A stretch of DNA of 16,233 nt from Scleroderma bovista (Eukaryota; Basidiomycota; Agaricomycetes; Boletales; Sclerodermataceae), in contig JAYMGJ010000702.1 of NCBI GenBank assembly GCA_037178675.1, positions 1-16,233 on the forward strand, in the 5' to 3' direction. Within the stretch, counting starts at the first letter, position 1. Each line of letters starts with the position of its first letter. Below the pieces are notes generated by a model. That model was not told the origin of the DNA. It saw only the letters and a list, made by a program, of their open reading frames with translations, and did no database searches. A program made the position numbers and the translations under genes. Of the stretch, positions 8,821 to 16,233 are shown piece by piece.

Positions 8821-9574
8821 ACGTGCACTACAAGAGTTTCACAACCATAAACACGCAATAATTGGAGATGGCCTTCGCTGTGGCCCACAGACCAATGCTA
8901 TCCTCAAGCATTGGCATATTCCAAAGCTTGAGCTGACACAGAGCGTTCTTCCTAGCATAGAATGAGTCAGTTCCCTCCTCCAGTGGTCTGCAGATACCAC
9001 AGAGCATGCCCATATTGAAGTTGTTAAGGATCCCGCTTCTTCCACCAACAATCACAACTACGAGTCTCAGATCTGCTGGTGCCTGGATCATCTCAAGAAA
9101 TGCTGATGTTTCGATACTGCGGTCACACTTCATAAATTAGCCCATTCAGCCCCTCAAACGATCGACTCACCGCCCCACAATGACTCGGATGCAGAGAGCA
9201 CCCAGGAAGACATCACAGATGGTCTTGTGTCTGCATCTGTCTTGGAGGAGATATGGACTGCACAAAGGGGCAAGACAAATTTCTTCAGTGTTGCTGCTCG
9301 ACTCGCTGCAGATCTGAACCCTACTCTTCCATTGCAAACATTTATTGGTGGCTTGACTGCAATTCATCTCAACCTCAGCCCTTCACTCTGCTGTGTTCCT
9401 GTTGACTGTGTGGCTCAAATCTTTCACCTTCCTGATCTTCGTGGAGTGCTTGGCGACTATCTCAACCATGAGGGTCCAATAGCGCAGAATTTCCATTCCT
9501 TTGGAGGCCAGAGAAGGTGCCCACCAGATGTGTACCTTCCATTCAAAGAACTACATGTGTGGTTTCGAGTCCGC
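8821..9574 (+). pseudogene. Plavaka-type transposase fragment, DUF6830-like C-terminal region
   Basis: One frame (frame 2) spans the whole interval. It reads AQRALQEFHNHKHAII, then IPKLELTQSVLPSI, a TGA at 8963, LLQWSADTTEHAHIEVVKDP, NNHNYESQICWCLDHLKKC, a second TGA at 9104, and FDTAVTLHKL. It continues through a variable linker to LPDLRGVLGDYL, GGQRRCPPDVYLPFKELHVWFRVR. I recognise this order (FHxxK, PKLEL, TEHAH, LPF..VWF.VR) from fungal Plavaka transposases, CACTA-like DNA transposons of Agaricomycetes, where it lies C-terminal to the catalytic core. Both stops sit where Arg is expected. The catalytic core and the protein ends are absent. The fragment fills exactly the space between the two inverted arms, and its frame reads through into the arm end on the left. 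Confidence 0.7.
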
Positions 9575-10133
9575 TGTGCATCTAAGTGAGGGAAGAGGTC
9601 AGAACAACCAACAACCAACACCCAATGACAACAAAAGCGAGTGGTGGTCTTCCTCTGCAGTTCTGATATATGATCTCCACAGGGGGATGTGCTGCAAGCC
9701 TTTAGGTAAGGTGCAGGAGGGAAGGGAAGGGCTTCTGATGGGGAATGGATGCAACTGGGGATGGTATTGACTCCTCTTCAGCCTACCACAGTGGTTAGGA
9801 AGAGTCCTGGGGTTGAGCAGTGATGACGGAACAGCAATAGGGGTGTAACAGCAGTGATGGGACAACAGGGAAGCAAGGGAACAGTTCCTGCTTCAAGAAT
9901 GCGATGGAGAGTGATGGGATGGAGTGGACAGATGAGCTAGACTGCGCTTGAGCCTAGAGAACTGATCAGATATCAAGTATATCTGACAAACAACAATAAT
10001 GGAGCTTTAGGCCAGCACTGGGTAACCTACAAGTCCAAAGACAGAGATAGAGCTTATAGAGAGTGAGGGAGAGTGAATGTGGTCACTTTATTGAGGGGGA
10101 AGCAGACACTTCCTTGCAGCCTTTGGCTGCTGG

Positions 10134-10141
10134 TTTATATA
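10134..10141 (-). promoter_or_regulatory. TATA box in right arm
   Basis: TTTATATA on the plus strand is TATATAAA on the arm's strand. With its AATAAA at 10087-10092 it mirrors the left-arm promoter, so the two arms would transcribe toward each other through the Plavaka fragment. Confidence 0.55.
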
Positions 10142-10540
10142 CAGGAGGGGCTGTGGCCCTGTAAGCACAAATGACTAAGTGCTTGGTAAGAAATTGGTAA
10201 GCAATTGATAAGCAGTGTAATCAGGCTGAGTCATCGATGGGGAGAGCCTGAACAAGCTGCTGAGCCAAGGGAAAGAGCAAAAACATAGGTAAAAAGGGGT
10301 GTATAACCAAGAATATGGAAAAATCATTGCATGGCCCAAAAGAGAGGGGGGGAAAGCATGGGATGAGTAGATCGAAGCTAAATGAGCATATGCGATGACA
10401 TAATGCATATGAATCATAGGGGCATGAGTCATGAATTGATAAGCAGCATGATAAGCATGATTTGAAGGATGATTGGTAAGTGATTGGTAAGGGGAGTAAT
10501 GGGGATTAGTAATGCCAAGAGGGGATGAATAATGCGCAGC

Positions 10541-10580
10541 AGAGTGAGTCAGAGTGAGCCAGAGTGACTCTGTGTGACTC
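10541..10580. repeat. Four 10-bp tandem units at the outer edge of the right arm
   Basis: The units AGAGTGAGTC, AGAGTGAGCC, AGAGTGACTC and TGTGTGACTC follow each other directly. The left arm starts inside the equivalent repeat with fewer units. Confidence 0.6.
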
Positions 10581-10598
10581 AGACAGAAGGGAAGCACA

Positions 10599-11900
10599 AC
10601 CTGTGTTTAATTGAACTTTAGATCTGGAGATGAGCTTCTGAAGCAGTGCCACTGATGGGAGTGGCTGGGGGATAATAAGAGAATTGATCCGACCAGAAGA
10701 GCAGTGTCAGGGGGCCTGGAATGTCTAGAAGAGTAACAGTTGGTCACAGAGTGTCACAAATCCCTTGGGTTGAGCTTCTGTAGGACAAAAACACGAAATG
10801 TGGTCCTCCCCAAGAGCAGTCTTCCCTTGAGCAGTAAGGGGAAGGTTCTGTACTCTATAAGGGCTCCTAAGAAGGGTTCTAGAGCACTGTTTCATCCATG
10901 TTTGTTGCGGGATAGCAGGGAAGTGAAACGTGAGTAGCAGATTCGACATGTCCAGGGAAGCGAGATGAATGACAGAGGGAGATGGATGTGACATGACTCT
11001 GGGATGAAAGGACCATATGCAGAGGACTAAGGAGACACAGAGACGACCAGGTATGAATCTTCAAGTCTAACAATAGACTCAAGGCAACCAAGTACGTGCG
11101 TGACGCAGGACTGATGAGGAGAATGTGCTGACCAAGAATGAGAGGGGCTGAGGGAGCAGGCTGGGAAGATATGTGCCAGGCAGTGCACAGGAGCTCAGGG
11201 AGAGGCTGTCCCAAGAGCAGGACATAGTTGAGGTCTGCTGCAATAGTGGAGAATCGTTCCAGAGAAAATGTGGACTCCATAGTGACTGATGAAGTGGGTG
11301 TCTGGATTGCGGGGGGAATATCTCCGTGGGAAGTAATCAGATTTACATTGGAACTTGACAGGCAGATAGACCACAGTCTAGGCTCCATGATGGTATAGTC
11401 ACGTGCCTGATAGCTTCAAAAATGGCAGAGCTATTCAAAATATCAGAATGCCAGCACTGGGCGCCTAAATTTGACATTTAGGCACTAAAAATGATTCTTC
11501 TTTTTCTCCTTCATTTCTCAATCATTTCTTCTGCTTCTTTGGTTGTTCTGGTATGGGAGTTGGACTGCAGAAGCCTGCGCTTCTTTCTCATACCAAAAAG
11601 ATCATTATTCATTGGATTCTTTCTGCTTCTTGATGGTTTTCGTGTGATAGATGACTGTCAGTGTTGGCATTCATCTCTTGCATCAGGATAGTCATTCTTG
11701 TGCAATAGATGGCTATGATGAGCTTGTATTCATTCTTCGCATAAAGATAGTCTTGACTTTGTGTGATATGAATAGTGAGGGCTGTCTGTATCCCTCAAGT
11801 CAGGACAATCTTTCAACAGATCTTGTATGCATTCTTCGCATTAGTTTCATCGGCTAACTTTCTCCATGTCCACAGTACCAAACACGTTTGGTGCATGACA
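10599..11900 (-). repeat. Repeat family copy C, most complete copy
   Basis: In coding orientation it starts TGTCATGCACC at 11900 and runs to about 10599, where it abuts the right arm (ending ...AATTAAACACAGGT). Its ORF (from ATG at 11386-11388) carries the family sequence WSICLSSSN, IPPAIQTP, FSLERFSTIAADLNYVLLLGQPLPE and GQHILLISPASRTY. It then shifts frame relative to D, although the downstream homology (PLSFISLPW-like) persists in another frame. A perfect hairpin GCCTAAAT/ATTTAGGC lies at 11463-11483. Subterminal degenerate repeats (GCATCAGGATAGTC, GCATAAAGATAGTC, AAGTCAGGACAATC, about 11680-11850) precede the terminus. The terminal TGACA abuts gypsy protease coding sequence. Confidence 0.7.
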
Positions 11901-12939
11901 CCATTGGCTACAATTATGTAAGCTGGTGAAACCTGTACCTGTGCTTAATGTAGATGACACTAGGAATCAAGAGGGTGACATCACACATTATGTATTGCTC
12001 GCAGTCGGTATTGGGAAACATGTGGAAAAGCTGTGGTGTGCTGTCACTTGCCTTGGAAAGGTCCTGCTTATCCTTGGCCACACGTGGCTCCAGAATCACA
12101 ATCCTGATATAGATTGAGTCACCGGCAAAGTTAATTTAACCCAGTGTCCTCCTGAGTGCAAGTCACTTTTGGAGACATGCTTTGCTAAATTATTACATGA
12201 AAATGAGTCCCAGGAAACTTGAGTGCAAGCTTTGAAAGCTCATGAATCAAAGGTCACTATTGATTAATTGACCCTAGAAGAAGCTCAGAAGCAAGTACCT
12301 AAAGAATACTGGGAATTCTTAGATGTATTTAGTAAAAGGTTGTCAGAGTGCATGCCACTTTGCAAACCTTGGGATCATGGAATTGATCTAAAAGAAGACT
12401 TCCTGCCCAAGAAGGGAAGACTTATCCCACTGTCTGTCGATGAACAAAAAGAAGTTGAATTGTTCCTAGATGACCAGCTTGCAAAAGGATATATTCGACC
12501 TTCTATTAGTCAACAGATGTCACTGGTCTTCTTTATTCCCAAAAAGGATGGCAAGAAGCACATGGTACAGGATTACTGCTATGTAAATGACTGGACAATT
12601 AAAAATAATTATCCACTACCACTTATCTCTCAGCTTGTTGACAAGCTCAAAAGTTGCAAGCTCTTCACAAAGATGGATCTTTGCTGGGGCTACAACAATG
12701 TGAGGATTCGTGAAGGTGATGAGTGGAAAGCCATGTTTGTAATGCACAAAGGGGCTTTCGAGCCATTAGTTATGTATTTTGGTTTCTGTAATTCACCTGC
12801 GATGTTCCAGAAAATGATGAACAAAATCTTCCATGACATGTCAGATGTCTGTGTGGAGTATATAGATGTCCTTATGATATTTACAAATACGGACAATCAG
12901 GAGGAACATGACAGGATCATGCTTGAAGTTTTGAAGCGG
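11901..12939 (+). pseudogene. Ty3/gypsy pol fragment: protease C-terminus and reverse transcriptase
   Basis: One frame runs throughout. It starts inside the aspartic protease: KLVKPVPVLNVDDTRN, then LLAVGIGKHVEKLWCAVT and LILGHTWLQNHNPDID, with the catalytic DSG part missing. A linker follows to EEAQKQVPKEYWEFLDVFSK. Reverse transcriptase motifs in order are CKPWDHGIDL, YIRPS, FFIPKKDGKKHMVQDY, NNYPLPLISQLVDKL, FTKMDLCWGYNNVRI, FEPLVMYFGFCNSPAMFQ and YIDV. In-frame stops are TGA at 12115 (Trp expected), TGA at 12220 and TAA at 12265 (Gln plausible). The active-site box is YIDV (12859-12870) in place of YxDD. Several family arginines are Cys. The frame stops after EEHDRIMLEVLKR, where repeat copy D starts. 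RNase H and integrase are absent. It cannot be functional. Confidence 0.9.
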
Positions 12940-14096
12940 TGTCACACACCAAACAGGTTGGTACAGTGAACATGGAAGATAATGTCTATATTGAATGATC
13001 CTGATGTGAAAGATGAGTACAACGGAACCTCATCATAGCCATCTATCGCACAAGAAGACTATCCTGATGCAAGAGGTGACTGCCGACGTCTAGCAGTCAT
13101 CACTCGCACAAGAACTGCCAAGAAGCAGAAGAAACTGAAGGAATAACAGCCATTTTGGGTATGAGAATGGAATGCACACATCTGCAGTCTGACTCCCATA
13201 CCAGAACAAGCAAAGAAGCTGAAGAATTGATGGAGAAACAAAGGAGAAAGAGAAGAAATGATTTTTAGTGCCCAAATGTCATTTTTAGGCGCCCAGTGCC
13301 GGCATTCCAATATTTTGAATAGCTCCATCGTTTCTGAAGCTATCAAGCACGTGACTATACCGTCAGAAAGCCTAGAGTGTGGTCTATCTGCCTGTCAAGT
13401 TCCAACATGAATCTGTTCATTTCCCACGGAGATATTCCCCCCGCAATCCAGACGTTCATCTCATCGGTCACTATGGAGTCTGTATTTTCTCTGGATCATT
13501 TCTCCGCTATTGCTGCAGATCTCCACTATGTCCTGCTCTTAGGACAGCCTCTCCCTGAGTTCCCGTGCACTGCCTGGCACATATCTTCCAAGCCTGCTCC
13601 CTCAGTCCCCCTCGTTCTTGGTCAGCGCGTTCTCCTCATCAGTCCTGTGTCAAGGACATACTTTGGTCATCTTAGGTCTATTGTCAAGCTTGAAAAGTCT
13701 TCTCTGGTTGTCTCTGTGTCCCCTGAGCCCTCAGCCTATGGTCCCTTCCTCCCAGATACTTGCCATGTCCATCTTCCTCTGACATTTGTCTCACTTCCCT
13801 GGATGCGTTGAATTCAGTACTCTGTCTGCTTCCCTATTTTCAGACGCCATCCTCCAGCACCATGACAGCTATATCCCCACTTTAGAGTGCTATTAGGAAG
13901 AACAACCCTCTCTCATTCTTTCCCAGAAGAGAGCTCGTCAAGGGAGCCCATGGTTGCGCTTCAGCAGCGCCAAAACACATGCATTACACCTTAGTGTATG
14001 CTGACCCCCCAAAGACCTCTGGACCCCTGGTACCCTTCTTGTGACTGTTTTGTCTCAGATCAATCCCCCTATTAATCCCAGATCTTCCTCATTGTT
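12940..14096 (+). repeat. Repeat family copy D
   Basis: It starts TGTCACACACC at 12940, directly after the broken reverse transcriptase frame. It runs rightward to about 14096, where the next LTR begins. Bases 12940-13634 match copy A in reverse complement. Beyond 13811 it is still recognisably related to copy C (for example the GATCAATC...TATTAATCCC stretch near 14060). Compared with A, most differences are CG/TG or CG/CA exchanges. It is truncated at its right end relative to C by about 60 bp. Confidence 0.7.
13407..13811 (+). CDS. Family ORF of repeat copy D, unknown protein (possible KOW-like end)
   Basis: ATG at 13407 opens 134 codons to TGA at 13809-13811; the frame is open without an ATG from 13377. 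The protein reads MNLFISHGDIPPAIQT, FSLDHFSAIAADLHYVLLLG, QPLPEFPCTAWHISSKPAPS, then LGQRVLLISPVSRTYFGHLRSI and SSLVVSVSPEP. The same ORF is recognisable in copies A, B and C, so it was probably once a real coding sequence of the element. The pattern GQxVLxISPxSRTYFGHLxSI with a following V-rich strand resembles a KOW/SH3-like fold, but this is only a pattern impression. Copies B and C have an ATG further upstream (ATGGAGCCTAGA), where D has AGAAAGCCTAGA. The differences between copies do not show strong protein conservation, so expression is doubtful. Confidence 0.4.
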   Translation: MNLFISHGDIPPAIQTFISSVTMESVFSLDHFSAIAADLHYVLLLGQPLPEFPCTAWHISSKPAPSVPLVLGQRVLLISPVSRTYFGHLRSIVKLEKSSLVVSVSPEPSAYGPFLPDTCHVHLPLTFVSLPWMR

Positions 14097-14119
14097 TGTT
14101 ACGGACCAACTTTTTATCT

Positions 14120-14140
14120 TATCTAATCTGCGATTAGATA
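14120..14140. other. Palindrome near the LTR start
   Basis: TATCTAATC-TGC-GATTAGATA is a perfect 9-bp inverted repeat with a 3-base spacer. It is embedded in TATCTTATC repeats within the first 50 bp of the LTR. It could be a protein-binding site or a DNA hairpin. Confidence 0.6.
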
Positions 14141-14238
14141 GTGTTTATCTTATCTTAGTGTACAGCCTCTATCTTATCTACCTAGTCTAGACCTGTGCCT
14201 CGTGCTGTACACGCTGCCACCCTTGACATCATTGCGCA

Positions 14239-14315
14239 TAGCCTTAGCTCCACAGTGATGTCGTTACATAGCCTTCTGCCTGCATGTAGCCTCATGGATA
14301 GCCTCGTGTAGCCCT
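14239..14315 (+). promoter_or_regulatory. TAGCC(C)T motif cluster in U3
   Basis: Five TAGCCT/TAGCCCT motifs occur at 14239, 14269, 14287, 14299 and 14309, within 90 bp upstream of the TATA box. Such spacing suggests an upstream activating region of the LTR promoter. No factor can be named. Confidence 0.4.
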
Positions 14316-14327
14316 CGTGTATAGTAG

Positions 14328-14335
14328 TATATATA
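14328..14335 (+). promoter_or_regulatory. TATA box of the gypsy LTR
   Basis: TATATATA followed by CC lies downstream of the TAGCCT cluster and about 940 bp before the gag ATG. Confidence 0.5.
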
Positions 14336-14995
14336 CCGTGCAATCCAGCACCCAGAGGCTCCCCATTCAAGCTCATCTTGGGTCTTTTCTCTAGATACTC
14401 GCGTCCTATCCTCTCAGAGTCTTAGCGTGTGGTCAGGTCCTTGGTGTTTGCCTAGGGTCGTCTCACCTGAGCTCGAATCTACACATCTTACTTGTTCTTC
14501 CATGTGCTGTTCCCCAGCCTAGTAAAGGGAAACTATACCTGGACTCCAGGGTTAAGGAGTTTCCTCTTCACACCTTCCGTTTCGTTCACGGCCAGCCTTT
14601 AGTGGCGTTCCCATAGTGCTTTGGCATTGGGAGATTTTAGCACCGTTCCTTTACGTACTGTACACCAGCCCAGGGTCGTGCCTGGTGTCTGAGGGTCGGC
14701 ACCCGTTCAAGAGAGGTTCACAGCCTCAAGGCGATTGAGACATAGTTACCCAGTAGTTCCTGCGTCTGTGCAGAGGTAGAACCATGATCTGCAGCCACTA
14801 GCCACTTGTTCTCTGCATAGCTGTGCCACTGCCCTGACCTGGCGAGCGTGACAGGTGAACAGAGTCTTGTGCTTAGTTTAGTGGAACACCTGTGGGGATC
14901 TAGTCCCAAGTAACCTTACCTTTATGTCACCCCTTACGTTACCACCATACCTTACCAGTTTCCTCGTCACCTCGTTGAAGTGCAACAGGAGCGCT

Positions 14996-15013
14996 TGGTG
15001 ATCATCTACGGTC
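14996..15013 (+). other. Possible primer-binding site
   Basis: TGGTGATCATCTACGG starts with TGG, as expected for pairing with a tRNA 3' CCA. It lies 8 bp after the proposed LTR end. I cannot name the tRNA, and the distance is a little long. Confidence 0.25.
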
Positions 15014-15276
15014 CTCACCCTGACACTGCCCCTAAACCACAAGAAAGGGAGTCGGCAATTGAGGAAGAATTTCAGTTCACAAACGCCATTGCCACTTACA
15101 GTCGCCTCGTTAGCGACTTCGAGTTACAAGTCCTCCTCGGCTTCCACTGTTCCCTTCCTGTCCCGCCCCTGCTGGACCTCCCTCTCACTCGTTGCCGCAC
15201 GTTCTGGTCCTCCTGCCTTTGACCGGTTAAACAAAGACCTACCCCCTATTCCCACCTCCACCCCTACTAGTTCGTC
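15014..15276 (+). other. Leader between LTR and gag
   Basis: This stretch is partly open in the gag frame (from 14980 to a TGA at 15220-15222, including IEEEFQFTNAIATYSRLVSDFELQ). That frame is closed before the gag ATG at 15277. I treat it as untranslated leader, or possibly a small upstream ORF. Confidence 0.35.
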
Positions 15277-16233
15277 ATGGTGGACCTCAACCAGCTCCTT
15301 GCCCAACTCATCCATGGGCAAGTTAACCTCCAGGCACATATCACGGCCCTTGTGGCTGCACAGCCTCAGCCTGCACCGCCACCGCACAAGAAGGTGGTCG
15401 CGGATCCCGGGAGTTATGACGGCTCCCCTCAGAAGTTCCACAAGTGGTGGTTGAAGATTAAGATCTGGCTACAGATCTCAATGGATGGGGCAACCAACAC
15501 CCAGGTCACCGCCGCAGTACTCTCTCAGCTCACTGGCCCAAAAGCTGGTTAGTGGGCTCAGGTCCGTTTGGACAGCTGCATGGCGGCAGCACAAGCCCTC
15601 GCCAACGCCCTGCCTGTACCAGCAGGTCAACCCGCGCCCCCGCCAGCCTGGCCCACTTGGGACGACTTCTCGGAGGAGATAGAGAGGTTCTTTCTCCCCA
15701 GAAACAATGCCGAGTGGGCACGTGCCCAGCTTCTCCACCTAAGACAGGGTCCTAGGCAGAGGATTGACGACTTCTTAGCGCAGTTTGAGGCGCTCAAGAA
15801 CCAGGGTGCGTGCGTGGACGATTATGTCCGTGACCTGCTCAAACGTGCGCTCCAGAGGAAACTCTTGGAGCAGATTTACATACAGGGCATGCATCGGGAT
15901 ACGTATGCCCGGCTTGCAAATTCAGCCCATGCTATGGGGAGAGCACAGGAACTCTTCCTCATTAATCTTCAGGGCCAAGGCTCGGCCTGATATCACCAGG
16001 GCCAAAACTATTCGTCTTCAGCCGCATCTGGGAGTGGTACCCCCATGGATATAGGTGCCGCTGAGACAAACCAGCAAAGGGGTAAAGGGCCCCAATGCTA
16101 CAATTGCCAATTATTTGGCCACATCGCATGTGAGTGCACAAAGCTGCGCCACCCTTGTCATGGGCAACCACAAGCACGGGAAATGCAAGCCCAGCCAGAG
16201 GATGACCGGCTAAATGCAGTAAGAGGAATGACA
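15277..16233 (+). pseudogene. Ty3/gypsy gag with zinc knuckle, runs off the right edge
   Basis: Gag forms the retrotransposon particle and packages RNA. ATG at 15277 starts MVDLNQLLAQLIHGQVNLQ, a helical N-terminus, followed by a Pro-rich spacer. The retrotransposon Gag domain then follows: PGSYDGSPQKFHKWWLKIKIWL, then TWDDFSEEIERFFLP, QLLHLRQGPRQRIDDFLAQF and DYVRDLLKRALQRKLLEQIY. A CCHC zinc knuckle lies at 16096-16137 (CYNCQLFGHIACEC, spacing C-x2-C-x4-H-x4-C). The frame is single throughout but has TAG at 15550 and TGA at 15988 (Arg or Gln plausible before YHQGQN). The extra Cys inside the knuckle sits where Arg is common in the family. It has far fewer lesions than the gypsy pol fragment at 11901-12939 and is probably a younger insertion of a different family. 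Protease and the rest of pol would lie beyond the window. Confidence 0.85.

Larger units (their letters stand above)
9575..10598 (-). repeat. Right LTR-like inverted arm (more complete copy)
   Basis: On the minus strand it begins TGTGCTTCCC at 10598 and ends AGATGCACA at 9575, so it has TGTGC...GCACA inverted termini over 1,024 bp, as expected of an LTR. It carries the same TATA box (10134-10141), hairpin and AATAAA (10087-10092) as the left arm. Compared with the left arm, the U3-like part (10086-10560) appears identical. The R/U5-like part (9575-10085) differs at roughly 8% of positions by eye. No matching 5-bp duplication is seen at its two ends (flanks TCCGC and ACCTG). Confidence 0.7.
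14097..14987 (+). repeat. Candidate 5' LTR of a second Ty3/gypsy element
   Basis: The segment begins TGTTACGGACC and ends TGCAACA (TGTT...AACA), about 290 bp before a gag ORF on the same strand. It contains a TATA box at 14328-14335 and repeated TAGCCT motifs upstream of it. Only one copy is in the window, so the ends rest on the terminal inverted bases and on the change from repeat copy D at 14096. The right end is the less certain one. Confidence 0.55.

Noticed and set aside
8828..9133. 101-codon minus-strand ORF within the Plavaka fragment
   Set aside because: It is antisense to the plus-strand frame that carries recognisable transposase motifs on both sides of its two stops.
774..12944. 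Copies A and D as terminal inverted repeats of one giant transposon
   Set aside because: Their sharp TGTCA ends point inward, toward each other. True terminal repeats would have them at the outside. The enclosed 11.5 kb is a mixture of unrelated broken elements.
15059..15454. 131-codon ORF overlapping gag
   Set aside because: It is a Ser/Pro/Thr-rich shadow frame of the leader and gag, while the gag frame carries clear Gag and zinc-knuckle homology.

Overview
This window looks like a transposon-packed, decayed stretch of a fungal genome, most likely an Agaricomycete (mushroom-forming basidiomycete). The grounds are family resemblance: a Helitron RepHel gene with a DUF6570-like N-terminus and short GT-AG introns, a Plavaka-type transposase fragment with a DUF6830-like region, and Ty3/gypsy gag and pol of the kind common in basidiomycetes. 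These assignments come from motifs read by eye, with no database search. I see no intact host gene, no rRNA or tRNA gene and no CRISPR array.

Layout, left to right. Bases 1-703 hold the 5' end of an LTR retrotransposon on the minus strand: LTR (339-703), a primer-binding site matching the anticodon arm of initiator-Met tRNA (325-338), and an open first ORF that leaves the window at base 1. Bases 774-1469 are copy A of an unnamed repeat family. Bases 1470 to about 6820 are a broken Helitron RepHel gene on the plus strand. An unassigned stretch follows, then repeat copy B (7108-7837).

Bases 7838-10598 form a large inverted structure. Two LTR-like arms of about 1 kb, in opposite orientation with their 3' ends facing each other, bracket a 754-bp fragment of a Plavaka-type transposase. 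Repeat copy C follows (10599-11900), then a protease-reverse transcriptase fragment of a Ty3/gypsy element (11901-12939), then copy D of the repeat in the opposite orientation (12940-14096). The last part (14097-16233) is the 5' end of another Ty3/gypsy element, with a candidate LTR and a gag gene that runs off the right edge.

The elements are nested and truncated by one another, and none seems able to move by itself. The four coding regions (Helitron, Plavaka, gypsy pol, gypsy gag) each keep long same-frame homology broken by single stop codons. Of 20 such stops that I counted, 16 are TGA, mostly where the family has Arg or Trp. Arg-to-Cys changes are also frequent. This is what deamination of methylated CpG would produce. 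The most unusual objects are the inverted LTR-armed structure and the four-copy repeat family, which has a sharp TGTCA terminus and a shared ORF.
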